Below are positions 26,593 through 35,319 of a stretch of DNA of 64,000 bases, piece by piece. The DNA is taken from NCBI RefSeq assembly GCF_023746615.1, contig NZ_CP082276.1, positions 1,694,654-1,758,653 of the forward strand, in the 5' to 3' direction. Every line of letters starts with the position of its first letter. Position 1 is the stretch's first letter. A model generated the notes under the pieces. That model saw only the letters and a program-made list of their open reading frames with translations. It did no database searches and was not told the origin of the DNA. Made by a program: the position numbers and the translations under genes. This DNA comes from Grimontia kaedaensis. GTDB taxonomy: Bacteria; Pseudomonadota; Gammaproteobacteria; Enterobacterales; Vibrionaceae.

Positions 26593-26820
26593 GTATTTCA
26601 CAACCTTGGACTAAACTTTGTTGTGAGGGGAGCATAATAGTCAAAACTCTCTATAATTCATTTATATGACACGCGTATCTTAAATGAGTCGGTGGTCAAT
26701 AATTAAATGAGATCTGATTCTAACTTGAGTGTTGTGGTGTTTCTTTCGAAGTGTCTCATCTATGTAGAATACGAATGTGACATTCGTTCGTAGTTTTAGT
26801 GTATTTATTTAGGGGATTAC

Positions 26821-28485
26821 ATGCTGCAACAGCTTTTGCGGCTATCTAACGATGGTCGCAGGGTCTACATGACTGTGGTACCTAAGGCAGACCAAGACGC
26901 GCCCCATATCGAAAAAAAGCACATTGTTGATTGGCTGGTACAACATAAAGTAGCCAGCTTTTTCCGCTTTGAAGAAACCATTGAAGCGGTGCTTGTGAAA
27001 ATCAATGCTTCCAACGACGAGTGGAAGGGGGAGCCGGACGATGTTGTTGTCGCTGAACGCCGAGATGCTTCGGTCAGCGCGCGTTTTGACGACGAAAAAA
27101 TGACAGCCTTCCTTCGTGTCAATGGTGCCTGTGGCGGCAATCCCATTAAGGGCAACGATCTCCTTGCTGCGCTCAAAGCGTCTCAGATCGTGCGTGGCGT
27201 AAAGAAACAAACCTTGCAGAAACTCCTTACCGCGTCCGCGCGCTTAAAACCTGGTGAGTACCTCGAAGTGCCTATCGCCAGTGGAAAATGGCCTATCCCT
27301 GGTGAAGATTCCAAGCTTGCTTACCTTGTTCAAGACAGTAAATCCCGTGTACTCCGCCCGCAAGAGCGCGAGGACGGTACCGTCGATATGCGTGATTTGG
27401 GCAAAATGATCACGGTTCAGGAAGGTCAGCCGCTTGCGAAACGAATCCCGCCGACAAAAGGGATCGAAGGATTCCGTGTGACGGGGGAAATCCTTCCAAC
27501 GACTCCCGGTAGTGACGTTCCATTAAGACTTTATCCAGGCAGTAAATTCAGCAATAACGATGAGAATGTGATTGTCGCAGAAGTGGCTGGATTACCAATC
27601 CTGCAACCGGATGGTGTCGAAGTCGACAATGCTTTGTGCATGAAGGCGGTAACTGTGGCTACTGGCCATGTTGATTTTGAAGGCAGTGTGGTGATTAACG
27701 GTGACGTTAACGCCGGTATGAAAGTGAACGCTACTGGTTCAATTACCGTTGGTGGTGTCGTGGAGTCAGCAACATTAACAGCTGGCGGTGACATCATTAT
27801 TCACAATGGCATTCTTGGAAGGCAGGTTCAGTCTGAACAGGAAATTACCACCAGCTTGAAAGCTAAAGGGTCAGTGGTTGCTAAATTCGCACAGTATGCG
27901 CGTATCGAAGCCAAAGGCGACATCAACATTAGCCAGCACGCGATGCATTGCCGCACCTTCACTGAAAACCACTTGGTTGTGTGTGATGATAACAAACGTA
28001 CGGGTACCTTGACTGGTGGTACACATGTTGCGCAGTGTGGTGTCAGAGCAGTCACCCTAGGGGCAGCATCTGGTGTTCACACAAATGTTCACGCATTTAC
28101 TGGCCTCAGTGAATTAATGGAAGACACGATTAACCTATCGAAAGAGCTAGATCATGAACATGAACAGCTTATGAAGATAAAAGACGCTGAGATGAAGCTA
28201 CTGCAACAGCCCGCGAACAAGCGCCCTGAGGAGCTAATAGAACGCTTGGCGTGGACTAAAACACACCACTTTGAGCGTATCGCTCAGATCAAGGCAAAGA
28301 TGGAGCATAGCTCCTCTGAGCTCAGCTCGCTATATCGCCGTTACGTGATTGAAGTTTACAAAAATTGCTTTCCTGGTGTTTACTGCCAGATAGGAGATAC
28401 CTCAATTAATCTGGTCAATGAGTACGGGGCATGTAAATTTGTCACCAACGGAAAAGAAGTCACCATTGAAAAATCTTCCTCCTAA
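26821..28485 (+). CDS. FapA/DUF342 family protein
   Basis: A 554-residue protein of the DUF342 (flagellar assembly protein A, FapA) family. The N-terminal 100 residues are a variable region. From about 120 on it has the family core: GNDLLAALKAS, VQEGQPLAKRIPPTKG, a run of glycine-rich beta-helix turns (VVINGDVNAGMKVNATGSIT and VGGVVESATLTAGGDIIIHN), then a coiled-coil at about 425-515. In related vibrios FapA affects polar localisation and flagellar function; that is from memory and not shown here. It stands alone, between a PilZ gene and the Lap operon. A 284-bp upstream gap holds a terminator and probably its promoter. Confidence 0.87.
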   Translation: MLQQLLRLSNDGRRVYMTVVPKADQDAPHIEKKHIVDWLVQHKVASFFRFEETIEAVLVKINASNDEWKGEPDDVVVAERRDASVSARFDDEKMTAFLRVNGACGGNPIKGNDLLAALKASQIVRGVKKQTLQKLLTASARLKPGEYLEVPIASGKWPIPGEDSKLAYLVQDSKSRVLRPQEREDGTVDMRDLGKMITVQEGQPLAKRIPPTKGIEGFRVTGEILPTTPGSDVPLRLYPGSKFSNNDENVIVAEVAGLPILQPDGVEVDNALCMKAVTVATGHVDFEGSVVINGDVNAGMKVNATGSITVGGVVESATLTAGGDIIIHNGILGRQVQSEQEITTSLKAKGSVVAKFAQYARIEAKGDINISQHAMHCRTFTENHLVVCDDNKRTGTLTGGTHVAQCGVRAVTLGAASGVHTNVHAFTGLSELMEDTINLSKELDHEHEQLMKIKDAEMKLLQQPANKRPEELIERLAWTKTHHFERIAQIKAKMEHSSSELSSLYRRYVIEVYKNCFPGVYCQIGDTSINLVNEYGACKFVTNGKEVTIEKSSS

Positions 28486-28513
28486 CGTTTCCCTTAAATA
28501 CAGGTTACCGTCA

Positions 28514-28526
28514 TTTACACTGTAAA
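28514..28526. other. Candidate parS2 site
   Basis: TTTACACTGTAAA, perfect TTTACA-N-TGTAAA palindrome, in the gap between the convergent fapA-like and lapB genes, just before their shared terminator. Confidence 0.8.
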
Positions 28527-28540
28527 GTGACAGGTATAAA

Positions 28541-28563
28541 AAAAGCACCGTTGAGGTGCTTTT
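28541..28563. terminator. Shared terminator of the fapA-like gene and the Lap operon
   Basis: AAAAGCACC (28541-28549) pairs with GGTGCTTTT (28555-28563). It is flanked by A and T runs on the two sides, so it works in both directions. Confidence 0.85.
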
Positions 28564-28589
28564 CTTTTGCTTAAAAGGGCTGGCTTGTA

Positions 28590-30707
28590 TCAGCCTACCT
28601 TCTGAACTTTTCCATCTTTCAAAGCCTGCAATACAGCCAGTTTTGGCCCATCTGCCACGATGCTTCCTTGTTCGACCACTATGATACGGTCAACGACATC
28701 CAGCATACCGGTTTTGTGTGTATTGATGATCAGTGTCTCGTCGCGACGAAGCGATGACATTTGCTGCTTAATATACTGCTCAGAGCGATTATCCATTGCA
28801 CTGGTCGGCTCATCCATTAAAAGCACTGGTGGGCGGCCAAGCATTGCACGGGCAATCGCGATGGACTGACGTTGTCCACCTGACAGCTGGTTGCCTCCTT
28901 CACCGACCTGGCGCTCAAGACCTGCCGGGTCGCGCTGCGTAAACGTCGTGACTCCGGAGCGGTTAGCGGCATCCAGAATATCGCGATCGTCTGCCAATGG
29001 ACGTCCCAAAGTGATGTTGTCGCGGATGGATCCGAAGAACAGAATAGGGTCTTGCGGTACGCAGCCTATATTACGTCGTATATCTATGTTATGGATTTGG
29101 CTGATGTCGGTCTCATCGATACGTACAGAGCCTTCCGTCGGACGATACAGACCCATTAGTAGTCTGCTAAGAGTTGTCTTGCCTGAACCGATACGTCCGA
29201 TGATAGCCACTTTCTCTCCAGGAAGGATAGTGAAAGAAATATCACGGAGTGCTGCCATTTCTGAATTGGGGTAGTTAAAGTTCACGCGATCGAACTCAAT
29301 CTTGCCACGGATGATAGGGCGGTGAATGTAGCGTTTCCCTTCTTCCTGTTCGGATGGCATGTCCATTAGTTGACTGATGATCTCCATCGCTGATTTAGCC
29401 TGATTGTAGCGCGTTGAAAGCAGTGATAGCTGAACCATGGGGCCTACGGCGCGGGAGCTCAACATGGTAGCGGCTATCAATCCACCCATGGTCAGGTCAC
29501 CCGCTGAAATCAGATAAACACCAAATACTATCATTGCAACATTCACAAACTGCTGGATAAAGCCTGCGGCGTTTTGAACGGAATCGGTAAGACGGCGAGT
29601 TTTGATACCCCAGTTCGCCATATGTGCGACCGCTTCTTCCCAGCGGTATTGGAACTGGCTTTCTGCACCAAATAGCTTGATGGTTTCCAAGCCAGCTAGA
29701 CTTTCAATCAGATTGGCGTTTTTCTGAGAAGAGAGGCGGGAGCCCTCTTCAATGGTGTGACGTAGTGGCTTTTGGATGATGGCTGCGTGGATCATCAGAA
29801 TCAGCACGGCGGCGATAGGGACGATGACCAATGGTCCTGCCACAATCCAGATGATAAACAGGAAGAAGAAGGCAAAAGGTAAATCAATCAATGCGGAGAC
29901 AGATGCAGAGGTAAAGAAATCCCTTATGGATTCGAATTCCTGCATGTGGCGCGCGAAAGCACCGACGGAGGGCGGTCGTGCCTCCATACGTATGCCCATG
30001 ACCTTCTCGAAAATCCGCGACGAGATCAGTAAGTCAGACTTCTTTCCCGAAATATCGATGAAGTAACTTCGCAACATCTTGAGTACAAGATCGAAAATGA
30101 AGATGACGAAGACACCCGTGGCCAAAACCCAAAGGGAGTCGAACGCCAAATTAGGTACGATTTTGTCGTAAACCAGACGGGAGAAAAGTGGGGTAGCGAT
30201 AGCAAAAGTATTGATAAAAATGGAAGCTATCAGCACATCGCGGTAAATCGAACGCGACTCCCAAAGCGTGCTCCAAAACCAGTGGCCTTGTCGCTCTTTG
30301 AGAATCTCCGGAGAGCGCTCATCGTAGCGAAAGTGTTTTTTCAGTAAGAAAACTCGCCCAAGGTAGTCTTCTTCCAGTTCGCTGATAGGGCGGACTGCAG
30401 GCGTAGTATCGGTGAGCGGCTCAACCACTTCCGCTTCACCGGTTTCGTGGTTAATGCTCTGAAGCACACATGCCTGATTGTCTTTGAGCAATAAAACACA
30501 AGGACAGAGCATGGGAGACAAGTCTTTGAGTGCCTGTCGGCTCTCTTTAGCATCAATTCCCGCCCGCTCTGCAGCGCGAGGAAATAGAAACGGGGAAAGG
30601 AATCCGTCAGAAATTGGCAGGCCGGATACCAGAGCATCCGGCGAATTTGATTGGCCGAAGTATCGACTGACGTAAACCAAAGATTGCAGCAGGGGGTCTT
30701 TAACCAT
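28590..30707 (-). CDS. lapB: Type I secretion ABC transporter LapB
   Basis: A 705-residue exporter ATPase from MVKDPLLQSLVYVSRYFGQ. The first 130 residues are a C39-like domain without the catalytic cysteine motif, as in adhesin exporters. A membrane domain with about six segments follows (160-430). The nucleotide-binding domain has GRIGSGKTT, LSGGQRQS, VLLMDEPTSAMD and INTHKTG. The frame is open 14 codons further, but this ATG starts the family core and overlaps the lapD stop by 8 bp. It would export a large repeat adhesin with LapC and the TolC-like protein. It is the last gene of the operon. Confidence 0.92.
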   Translation of the reverse strand: MVKDPLLQSLVYVSRYFGQSNSPDALVSGLPISDGFLSPFLFPRAAERAGIDAKESRQALKDLSPMLCPCVLLLKDNQACVLQSINHETGEAEVVEPLTDTTPAVRPISELEEDYLGRVFLLKKHFRYDERSPEILKERQGHWFWSTLWESRSIYRDVLIASIFINTFAIATPLFSRLVYDKIVPNLAFDSLWVLATGVFVIFIFDLVLKMLRSYFIDISGKKSDLLISSRIFEKVMGIRMEARPPSVGAFARHMQEFESIRDFFTSASVSALIDLPFAFFFLFIIWIVAGPLVIVPIAAVLILMIHAAIIQKPLRHTIEEGSRLSSQKNANLIESLAGLETIKLFGAESQFQYRWEEAVAHMANWGIKTRRLTDSVQNAAGFIQQFVNVAMIVFGVYLISAGDLTMGGLIAATMLSSRAVGPMVQLSLLSTRYNQAKSAMEIISQLMDMPSEQEEGKRYIHRPIIRGKIEFDRVNFNYPNSEMAALRDISFTILPGEKVAIIGRIGSGKTTLSRLLMGLYRPTEGSVRIDETDISQIHNIDIRRNIGCVPQDPILFFGSIRDNITLGRPLADDRDILDAANRSGVTTFTQRDPAGLERQVGEGGNQLSGGQRQSIAIARAMLGRPPVLLMDEPTSAMDNRSEQYIKQQMSSLRRDETLIINTHKTGMLDVVDRIIVVEQGSIVADGPKLAVLQALKDGKVQKVG

Positions 30708-32631
30708 GATTCTCTGATTTCTTCTCGAAAATAAAGCCCTGGAAGCCATTTACGAACAACTCTGACAGCTTGTTGAGCTGAGCTTCCGTTTCTACACGTG
30801 TTGCGATCGTCGTTATGTTCAGGTTGTGTGCCGTACGACATATTGAGGCTAGCACATGGCTCTGTGACTCGTCGTCGAGATTACTGGTGTAAGCAAAATC
30901 AATCTTCACATATGAAGGCTTGAATTTGTTGAGGTAATCCAGCGATTGGAAGTTACGGCCATAGTTGTCGACACCAAATCCGAAGTTAAATCGGTGTGCT
31001 TGCTCGGTCAGTAAGCTGACGTGATCCGGGAAGCGGACGAACACACTTTCTGGTAATTCAAAGAACAGTCGACCAGCCATGTTGCGGTGCTTTTGCATGG
31101 TCGTCGTAAGCCAGCGAATGAAGGACGCATTGGTGACACTATTCTGAGTCAGGTTGATAGCAACCGGGCCAAGGTTTGCGTCGTCACTCAGGCGTTGAAT
31201 CATGTGGCTTACCACGTAGCGGTCAAACGATTCGCCGAGGTCTAACTGCTCCACAGCTCCGAGGAAGTGCGCTGCGCCGTAATAGTCGTCACCTTTTTCA
31301 ATCGCAGAAAAGACTTCCTGATGGATGACAGTTTGGTCGCTGGTCGAAGCCGATTGGAGTTTGAACTTGAACCAGTCGTGAGCCATGGCATCTAGTATGA
31401 GTGATTTCCACTGTTGTTTACCCATTGACGCATCATTGTCGGTCTGGTCAATCATAGAAATCGGATGATTTGGCGTATTGCGTGCTTGGGTCAGGGCATT
31501 GTCCGCCTGCGCTAGCAGCACGCTGGCATCTCTGTTATCAGTACTATTTACGGCAAGACCGATCGCCAACCTCGGTGGTGTAATCCCCATTGGGTCATGC
31601 TGCATATCGTTGACAATCGCCATGATGCTCTCACCGATGATTTGCAGATCTTCACCTGTGCTATTTGGCGCCAGCACCACAAACTCATCTTTGGAGATAC
31701 GCGACGCCGTGCAATCAGCATCAGTGAGGGTGGTGTTCAGTTTCTTGGCAAACTGACCAACAATGGTGTCACCTTGGGCAAAACCCTGATTGCGATAGGT
31801 GTCGGTGATCAGATCAACTTTCACCATCACCAGGCCACCAACAGCGGATTCGGCAAGCCAAGATTTAAGTTGACCGACGAAGAAGCTTCGGTTGCCCAAA
31901 CCTGACACTGTGTCGCGGAAAGCGTGTTCGCGCAAGCGGTCCGCTTCTTTAGCTTGTTGTTCAAAATAAGCTTCAAGCTGGCTGCTCATTTGGTTAATGG
32001 CACGTACCACGGTTTTGAGTTCGCGGGTTGGTGGTAGTGGAATTGGGTCACCAAATTTGTTGCGGGCAATTTCTTTTGCTCGGTTAGTAATGGTGTCGAG
32101 CGGACGAAGAGAGCGGCTAAGCTGAACCGCAATAATCAACATGGCAATCACGAACAGAATACCAATCCAGATACCGAGCTGGATGGTGGAACGCCACATT
32201 TCCTTGTAAGCATAACCAGGGTGCGAGACGACAGTCACCTCGGCTAGCTGAAGCCATCCACTGGTAAATGTGCGCTCTTCGGTGATCACAGGGAAGAGGT
32301 CAAGACTGGTATACCAATTGGGTACCCCTTCCACACGTATTGGATATTCTCGAACAATTTCACTGCCATCAGAAAGCATTTTAAGGCGCACTTCCTGATA
32401 AAAACCGCCGTCAAACAGTGCGTTGATCACTGATTCTACGGCGACTTTATCATCGTCTTCAAGATAAGGCGCGAGGGCTAGGCCCATCGAGTTAATGGTA
32501 TTATTTACCTCAGCCGATTGCTGAGTCAGCAGAAAATTACGAGTGGTGTTTAGCTCAATACCTGTTACTGCCAGAATCAGCAGGAAGAATATCGCCAACA
32601 TCCATGTAAATAATTGCCGGTATAAAGTCAT
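30700..32631 (-). CDS. lapD: c-di-GMP receptor LapD (degenerate GGDEF-EAL)
   Basis: A 643-residue inner-membrane receptor. One membrane segment (about 8-28), a periplasmic LapD/MoxY domain, a second membrane segment (about 152-174) and a HAMP (about 175-228) are followed by GGDEF and EAL domains. Both enzymatic motifs are lost: the GGDEF site reads RISKDEF, and the EAL site reads QEVFS. This fits the known mode of LapD, which binds c-di-GMP in the EAL domain and then sequesters LapG in the periplasm. It lies 6 bp after lapG and overlaps lapB. Confidence 0.93.
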   Translation of the reverse strand: MTLYRQLFTWMLAIFFLLILAVTGIELNTTRNFLLTQQSAEVNNTINSMGLALAPYLEDDDKVAVESVINALFDGGFYQEVRLKMLSDGSEIVREYPIRVEGVPNWYTSLDLFPVITEERTFTSGWLQLAEVTVVSHPGYAYKEMWRSTIQLGIWIGILFVIAMLIIAVQLSRSLRPLDTITNRAKEIARNKFGDPIPLPPTRELKTVVRAINQMSSQLEAYFEQQAKEADRLREHAFRDTVSGLGNRSFFVGQLKSWLAESAVGGLVMVKVDLITDTYRNQGFAQGDTIVGQFAKKLNTTLTDADCTASRISKDEFVVLAPNSTGEDLQIIGESIMAIVNDMQHDPMGITPPRLAIGLAVNSTDNRDASVLLAQADNALTQARNTPNHPISMIDQTDNDASMGKQQWKSLILDAMAHDWFKFKLQSASTSDQTVIHQEVFSAIEKGDDYYGAAHFLGAVEQLDLGESFDRYVVSHMIQRLSDDANLGPVAINLTQNSVTNASFIRWLTTTMQKHRNMAGRLFFELPESVFVRFPDHVSLLTEQAHRFNFGFGVDNYGRNFQSLDYLNKFKPSYVKIDFAYTSNLDDESQSHVLASICRTAHNLNITTIATRVETEAQLNKLSELFVNGFQGFIFEKKSENHG

Positions 32632-32637
32632 AGACGT

Positions 32638-33306
32638 TTACCCATCATAGTTTTTGATCGGTCTGTTCAGCTTCACAGACCCCATGCGCGCCCGGAGATC
32701 GTTCCACAATCCCAGTCGCGATGATTTGCCTGCAAGCTCACCTTTACCGCGTTCTTTCATGAGCCATAGCCTGCTACCGTTGAAGCTGTAAACAGGCAGG
32801 AGGTCTCTTCGCTTTGAGGCCTTTTTAATTTCTGGGTCAATGTTATCCAGTAGAACTGGCTCGGAGGAAGCAGTAGGATAGTAAGCAACAACCATGTGGA
32901 ATTGATTGAGTTTGATGGCTTTAACGTAAACCAGACGAAGCTTTTTATCGTCAATGCCAAGCTCACGAAGGGTGAAGTATTTTGCGATGCTGAAATCTTC
33001 ACAATCCCCCGCTGCGCTACCAAGAAACTCCAATGGTGTTGCCCAATAGTCCTTCTTTCCCCACAAATCGATATCATTCACAAAATAGAGCTGATTGAAG
33101 AAGTTGTTTACTGCTTCGAGTTTTTGGGTTTCTGAGAGATCGGCGGATTCCGCGACCACATTACGCCATGCCGCGACCCGCTTTCCCGCTCTTTCGCCGT
33201 AAAACGATGCTACTTTGTTGATCCACTGTGTGTCTGTTCCATTCAGCGCGAATGTTACAATAGACGGCAACAGGAACATGAGAAACAAGGTGGCCTGTTT
33301 TCGCAT
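32638..33306 (-). CDS. lapG: Periplasmic adhesin protease LapG
   Basis: A 222-residue transglutaminase-like cysteine protease with an N-terminal signal peptide (about 1-21). The catalytic triad is visible: Cys102 in GDCEDF, His137 in FHMVV and Asp154 in LLDNIDP. LapG cuts the N-terminal retention module of LapA-type adhesins when c-di-GMP falls and LapD lets go. GAGGTTGCCTG precedes the ATG. It is followed directly by lapD. Confidence 0.93.
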   Translation of the reverse strand: MRKQATLFLMFLLPSIVTFALNGTDTQWINKVASFYGERAGKRVAAWRNVVAESADLSETQKLEAVNNFFNQLYFVNDIDLWGKKDYWATPLEFLGSAAGDCEDFSIAKYFTLRELGIDDKKLRLVYVKAIKLNQFHMVVAYYPTASSEPVLLDNIDPEIKKASKRRDLLPVYSFNGSRLWLMKERGKGELAGKSSRLGLWNDLRARMGSVKLNRPIKNYDG

Positions 33307-33322
33307 CAGGCAACCTCAGCTG

Positions 33323-33913
33323 CTATTGTTCCCGTTGGGTAAAGATGGTCCATGCTTCCTTGATTTCCCCTTTGAATCCTTTAACGCGGCCCACAACACG
33401 GCGGTTCACAAGTTGTGTGGTTTCCGTGTTGTCAGCCAGCATAAGATCGCCTTCACCCAGGCCTACAATGGTGAGACGATCTACTGGAACGCCTCTTTCT
33501 ATGAGCTGTGCTTGAACTGCTTTGGCACGTTGAACAGACAGGTTTCTATTGTAGTCATCTGACCCAAGAGAACTTGTATGTCCTTGAAGTTCTAGAAAGG
33601 TTTCGGGATAAAGCTTAAGGAATCCAGCCATTTTGTCCAGTGCTTCACGGTAAGCGGGCTCTACATTTGCAGAGTCGTTTGCAAACTGAATTCTTAGTGA
33701 ATTATCACTTTCAAGCAAAAGGTATGTTGGACATCCGTCATTGTCGATGATCGCCACACCTGGTGTGTCATCACATAAATCCCGTGCGTTGATCACACCA
33801 TCACTATCATCATCCAATAAATCGGAACGTTGTTCAGCAAGAGGCGGCTCATCAGCGGAGATAGAACAACCGCTAATGGCAAGAAAGCTGCTGAGAAGCA
33901 AAACGTATTTCAT
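33323..33913 (-). CDS. OmpA-family lipoprotein
   Basis: A 196-residue outer-membrane lipoprotein with lipobox LAISGC (Cys16). A short acidic calcium-type repeat follows (DDDSDGVINARDLCDDTPG). A C-terminal OmpA-like peptidoglycan-binding domain contains LELQGHTSSLGSDDYNRNLS and RAKAVQAQLIERGV. It lies between the tolC-like gene (3 bp gap) and lapG (16 bp gap), so it belongs to the Lap operon. It may anchor the export channel or adhesin to the cell wall; that is inference from position. Confidence 0.9.
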   Translation of the reverse strand: MKYVLLLSSFLAISGCSISADEPPLAEQRSDLLDDDSDGVINARDLCDDTPGVAIIDNDGCPTYLLLESDNSLRIQFANDSANVEPAYREALDKMAGFLKLYPETFLELQGHTSSLGSDDYNRNLSVQRAKAVQAQLIERGVPVDRLTIVGLGEGDLMLADNTETTQLVNRRVVGRVKGFKGEIKEAWTIFTQREQ

Positions 33914-33916
33914 GGG

Positions 33917-35236
33917 TTAACCTTCTTTTTCTATAACTGGTTCAAGCCATTCCTCCGGTACATCGACACGCAGTGCATCCAGCAGGGTGCCCATGCTGTT
34001 GAGTACACGGTATTTGGCCGTGATATTTGCGTAGTGCGCGTCGAGATATGATCGCCTTGCCTCAAAGAGCTCATTTTCGGTATTGAGCAGATCCAATAAG
34101 GTTCTGCGTCCAATCTTGAACTGCTTTTCGTAAGCGATAACGGTTTCAGACGCCGCATCCACGTGTTGTGCAAGGTACTTCTTTTGTTGCTCTGTTAGCT
34201 GGTACGCACTCCAGGCTAGACGCGTACTCTCCCCTAAAAGTCGCGATGCGTTGTCCAGAATGTCTTTGGACTTACTAAGTTGATACGCACTGCGACGAAC
34301 ATTGGCAGCGTCTGTGCCGCCGTTATATAGATTGAAACGAAGGCGCAGCATGGCGCTGAGTTCGTTGACTTCATCTTCGACACCGCCGGCCTCTTCGCTC
34401 CAGCTTTGACTGGCTTCAAAGGTCAATGATGGATACATGTTGCCTTTGTTTTGGTGGTACTGAGCGCGCGCTGCATCAATATCATAGGTCGCCAGTTTGA
34501 CTACCGGATTGGTTGCAAAAGCCACTTCTATCGCTTCAGCTTGAGATTGCGGCAGATAGAGCTCATCCACTTCCGGGTCGACAGGATCTTTTAGTTCGAC
34601 GCCGACAATGCGAATAAATCCAGTTCTCGCATCATCCAAATTACTTCTCGCTGCCAACATATTAGTGATAGAACGAGCTACACGAGCCTGAACCTGTGAT
34701 AGGTCAGCGGTGGAACCAATGCCCGATTCTGCTCGGCGTTGAATGTCTGCGAGCATCTTTTCGTGCACTTCCACATTGGCTTCTGACAGCGATACGAGCT
34801 GCTGAGCGAGAATAACGGCAACATAGGACTCAGTGACTGCCAGCGATTTGTCCTGCGCGTCGGAAAGTAGCTGATAGCGCTGTGCCTCGGCTTCAAATTC
34901 ATTGCGGTCAATGTTATCGCCGGTCTGACTGTCCCATATAAGTTGCGTCAGGCTAATATTGGCATCTTTCCGGTTGAAATCTTTGTCGCCGCTCGCCTGT
35001 GTGGAGGAGTTGTCAATACGCTCGAAGCCATAACCTACATTGAGGTTAATGTCTGGCAGGTATTCACCCACAGCGGCTTCGATGCTTTCACGATTACTCA
35101 TGAAATCATTAAACGCACTTTTCAGTTCTGGATCCGTGGCAATGGTAGTGGCAACGGCCTGTTCTAAAGACATCGACCATGCGGGTGCACATAGTGAGCT
35201 GATAGCAGAAGCAATCAAAAGCTTTTTCCAGTTCAA
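33917..35236 (-). CDS. TolC-family outer-membrane channel of the Lap exporter
   Basis: About 439 residues with a signal peptide (NWKKLLIASAISSLCAPAWS) and the TolC fold: two OEP repeats with long helices (for example SLSEANVEVHEKMLADIQRR and IAYEKQFKIGRRTLLDLLNT). It corresponds to LapE of Pseudomonas and AggA-type proteins. The frame has an ATG nine codons upstream. The TTG at 35236 is preferred because AGGGGGATGTAT lies before it and the signal peptide then starts cleanly. It is second in the operon after lapC. Confidence 0.88.
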   Translation of the reverse strand: MNWKKLLIASAISSLCAPAWSMSLEQAVATTIATDPELKSAFNDFMSNRESIEAAVGEYLPDINLNVGYGFERIDNSSTQASGDKDFNRKDANISLTQLIWDSQTGDNIDRNEFEAEAQRYQLLSDAQDKSLAVTESYVAVILAQQLVSLSEANVEVHEKMLADIQRRAESGIGSTADLSQVQARVARSITNMLAARSNLDDARTGFIRIVGVELKDPVDPEVDELYLPQSQAEAIEVAFATNPVVKLATYDIDAARAQYHQNKGNMYPSLTFEASQSWSEEAGGVEDEVNELSAMLRLRFNLYNGGTDAANVRRSAYQLSKSKDILDNASRLLGESTRLAWSAYQLTEQQKKYLAQHVDAASETVIAYEKQFKIGRRTLLDLLNTENELFEARRSYLDAHYANITAKYRVLNSMGTLLDALRVDVPEEWLEPVIEKEG

Positions 35237-35319
35237 AATACATCCCCCTATAAAAGGCAGCATTTAGCACAAATTATTGTTATATATAAGCTTTATTGTT
35301 GTGCTGGGTAATGAGAGCT

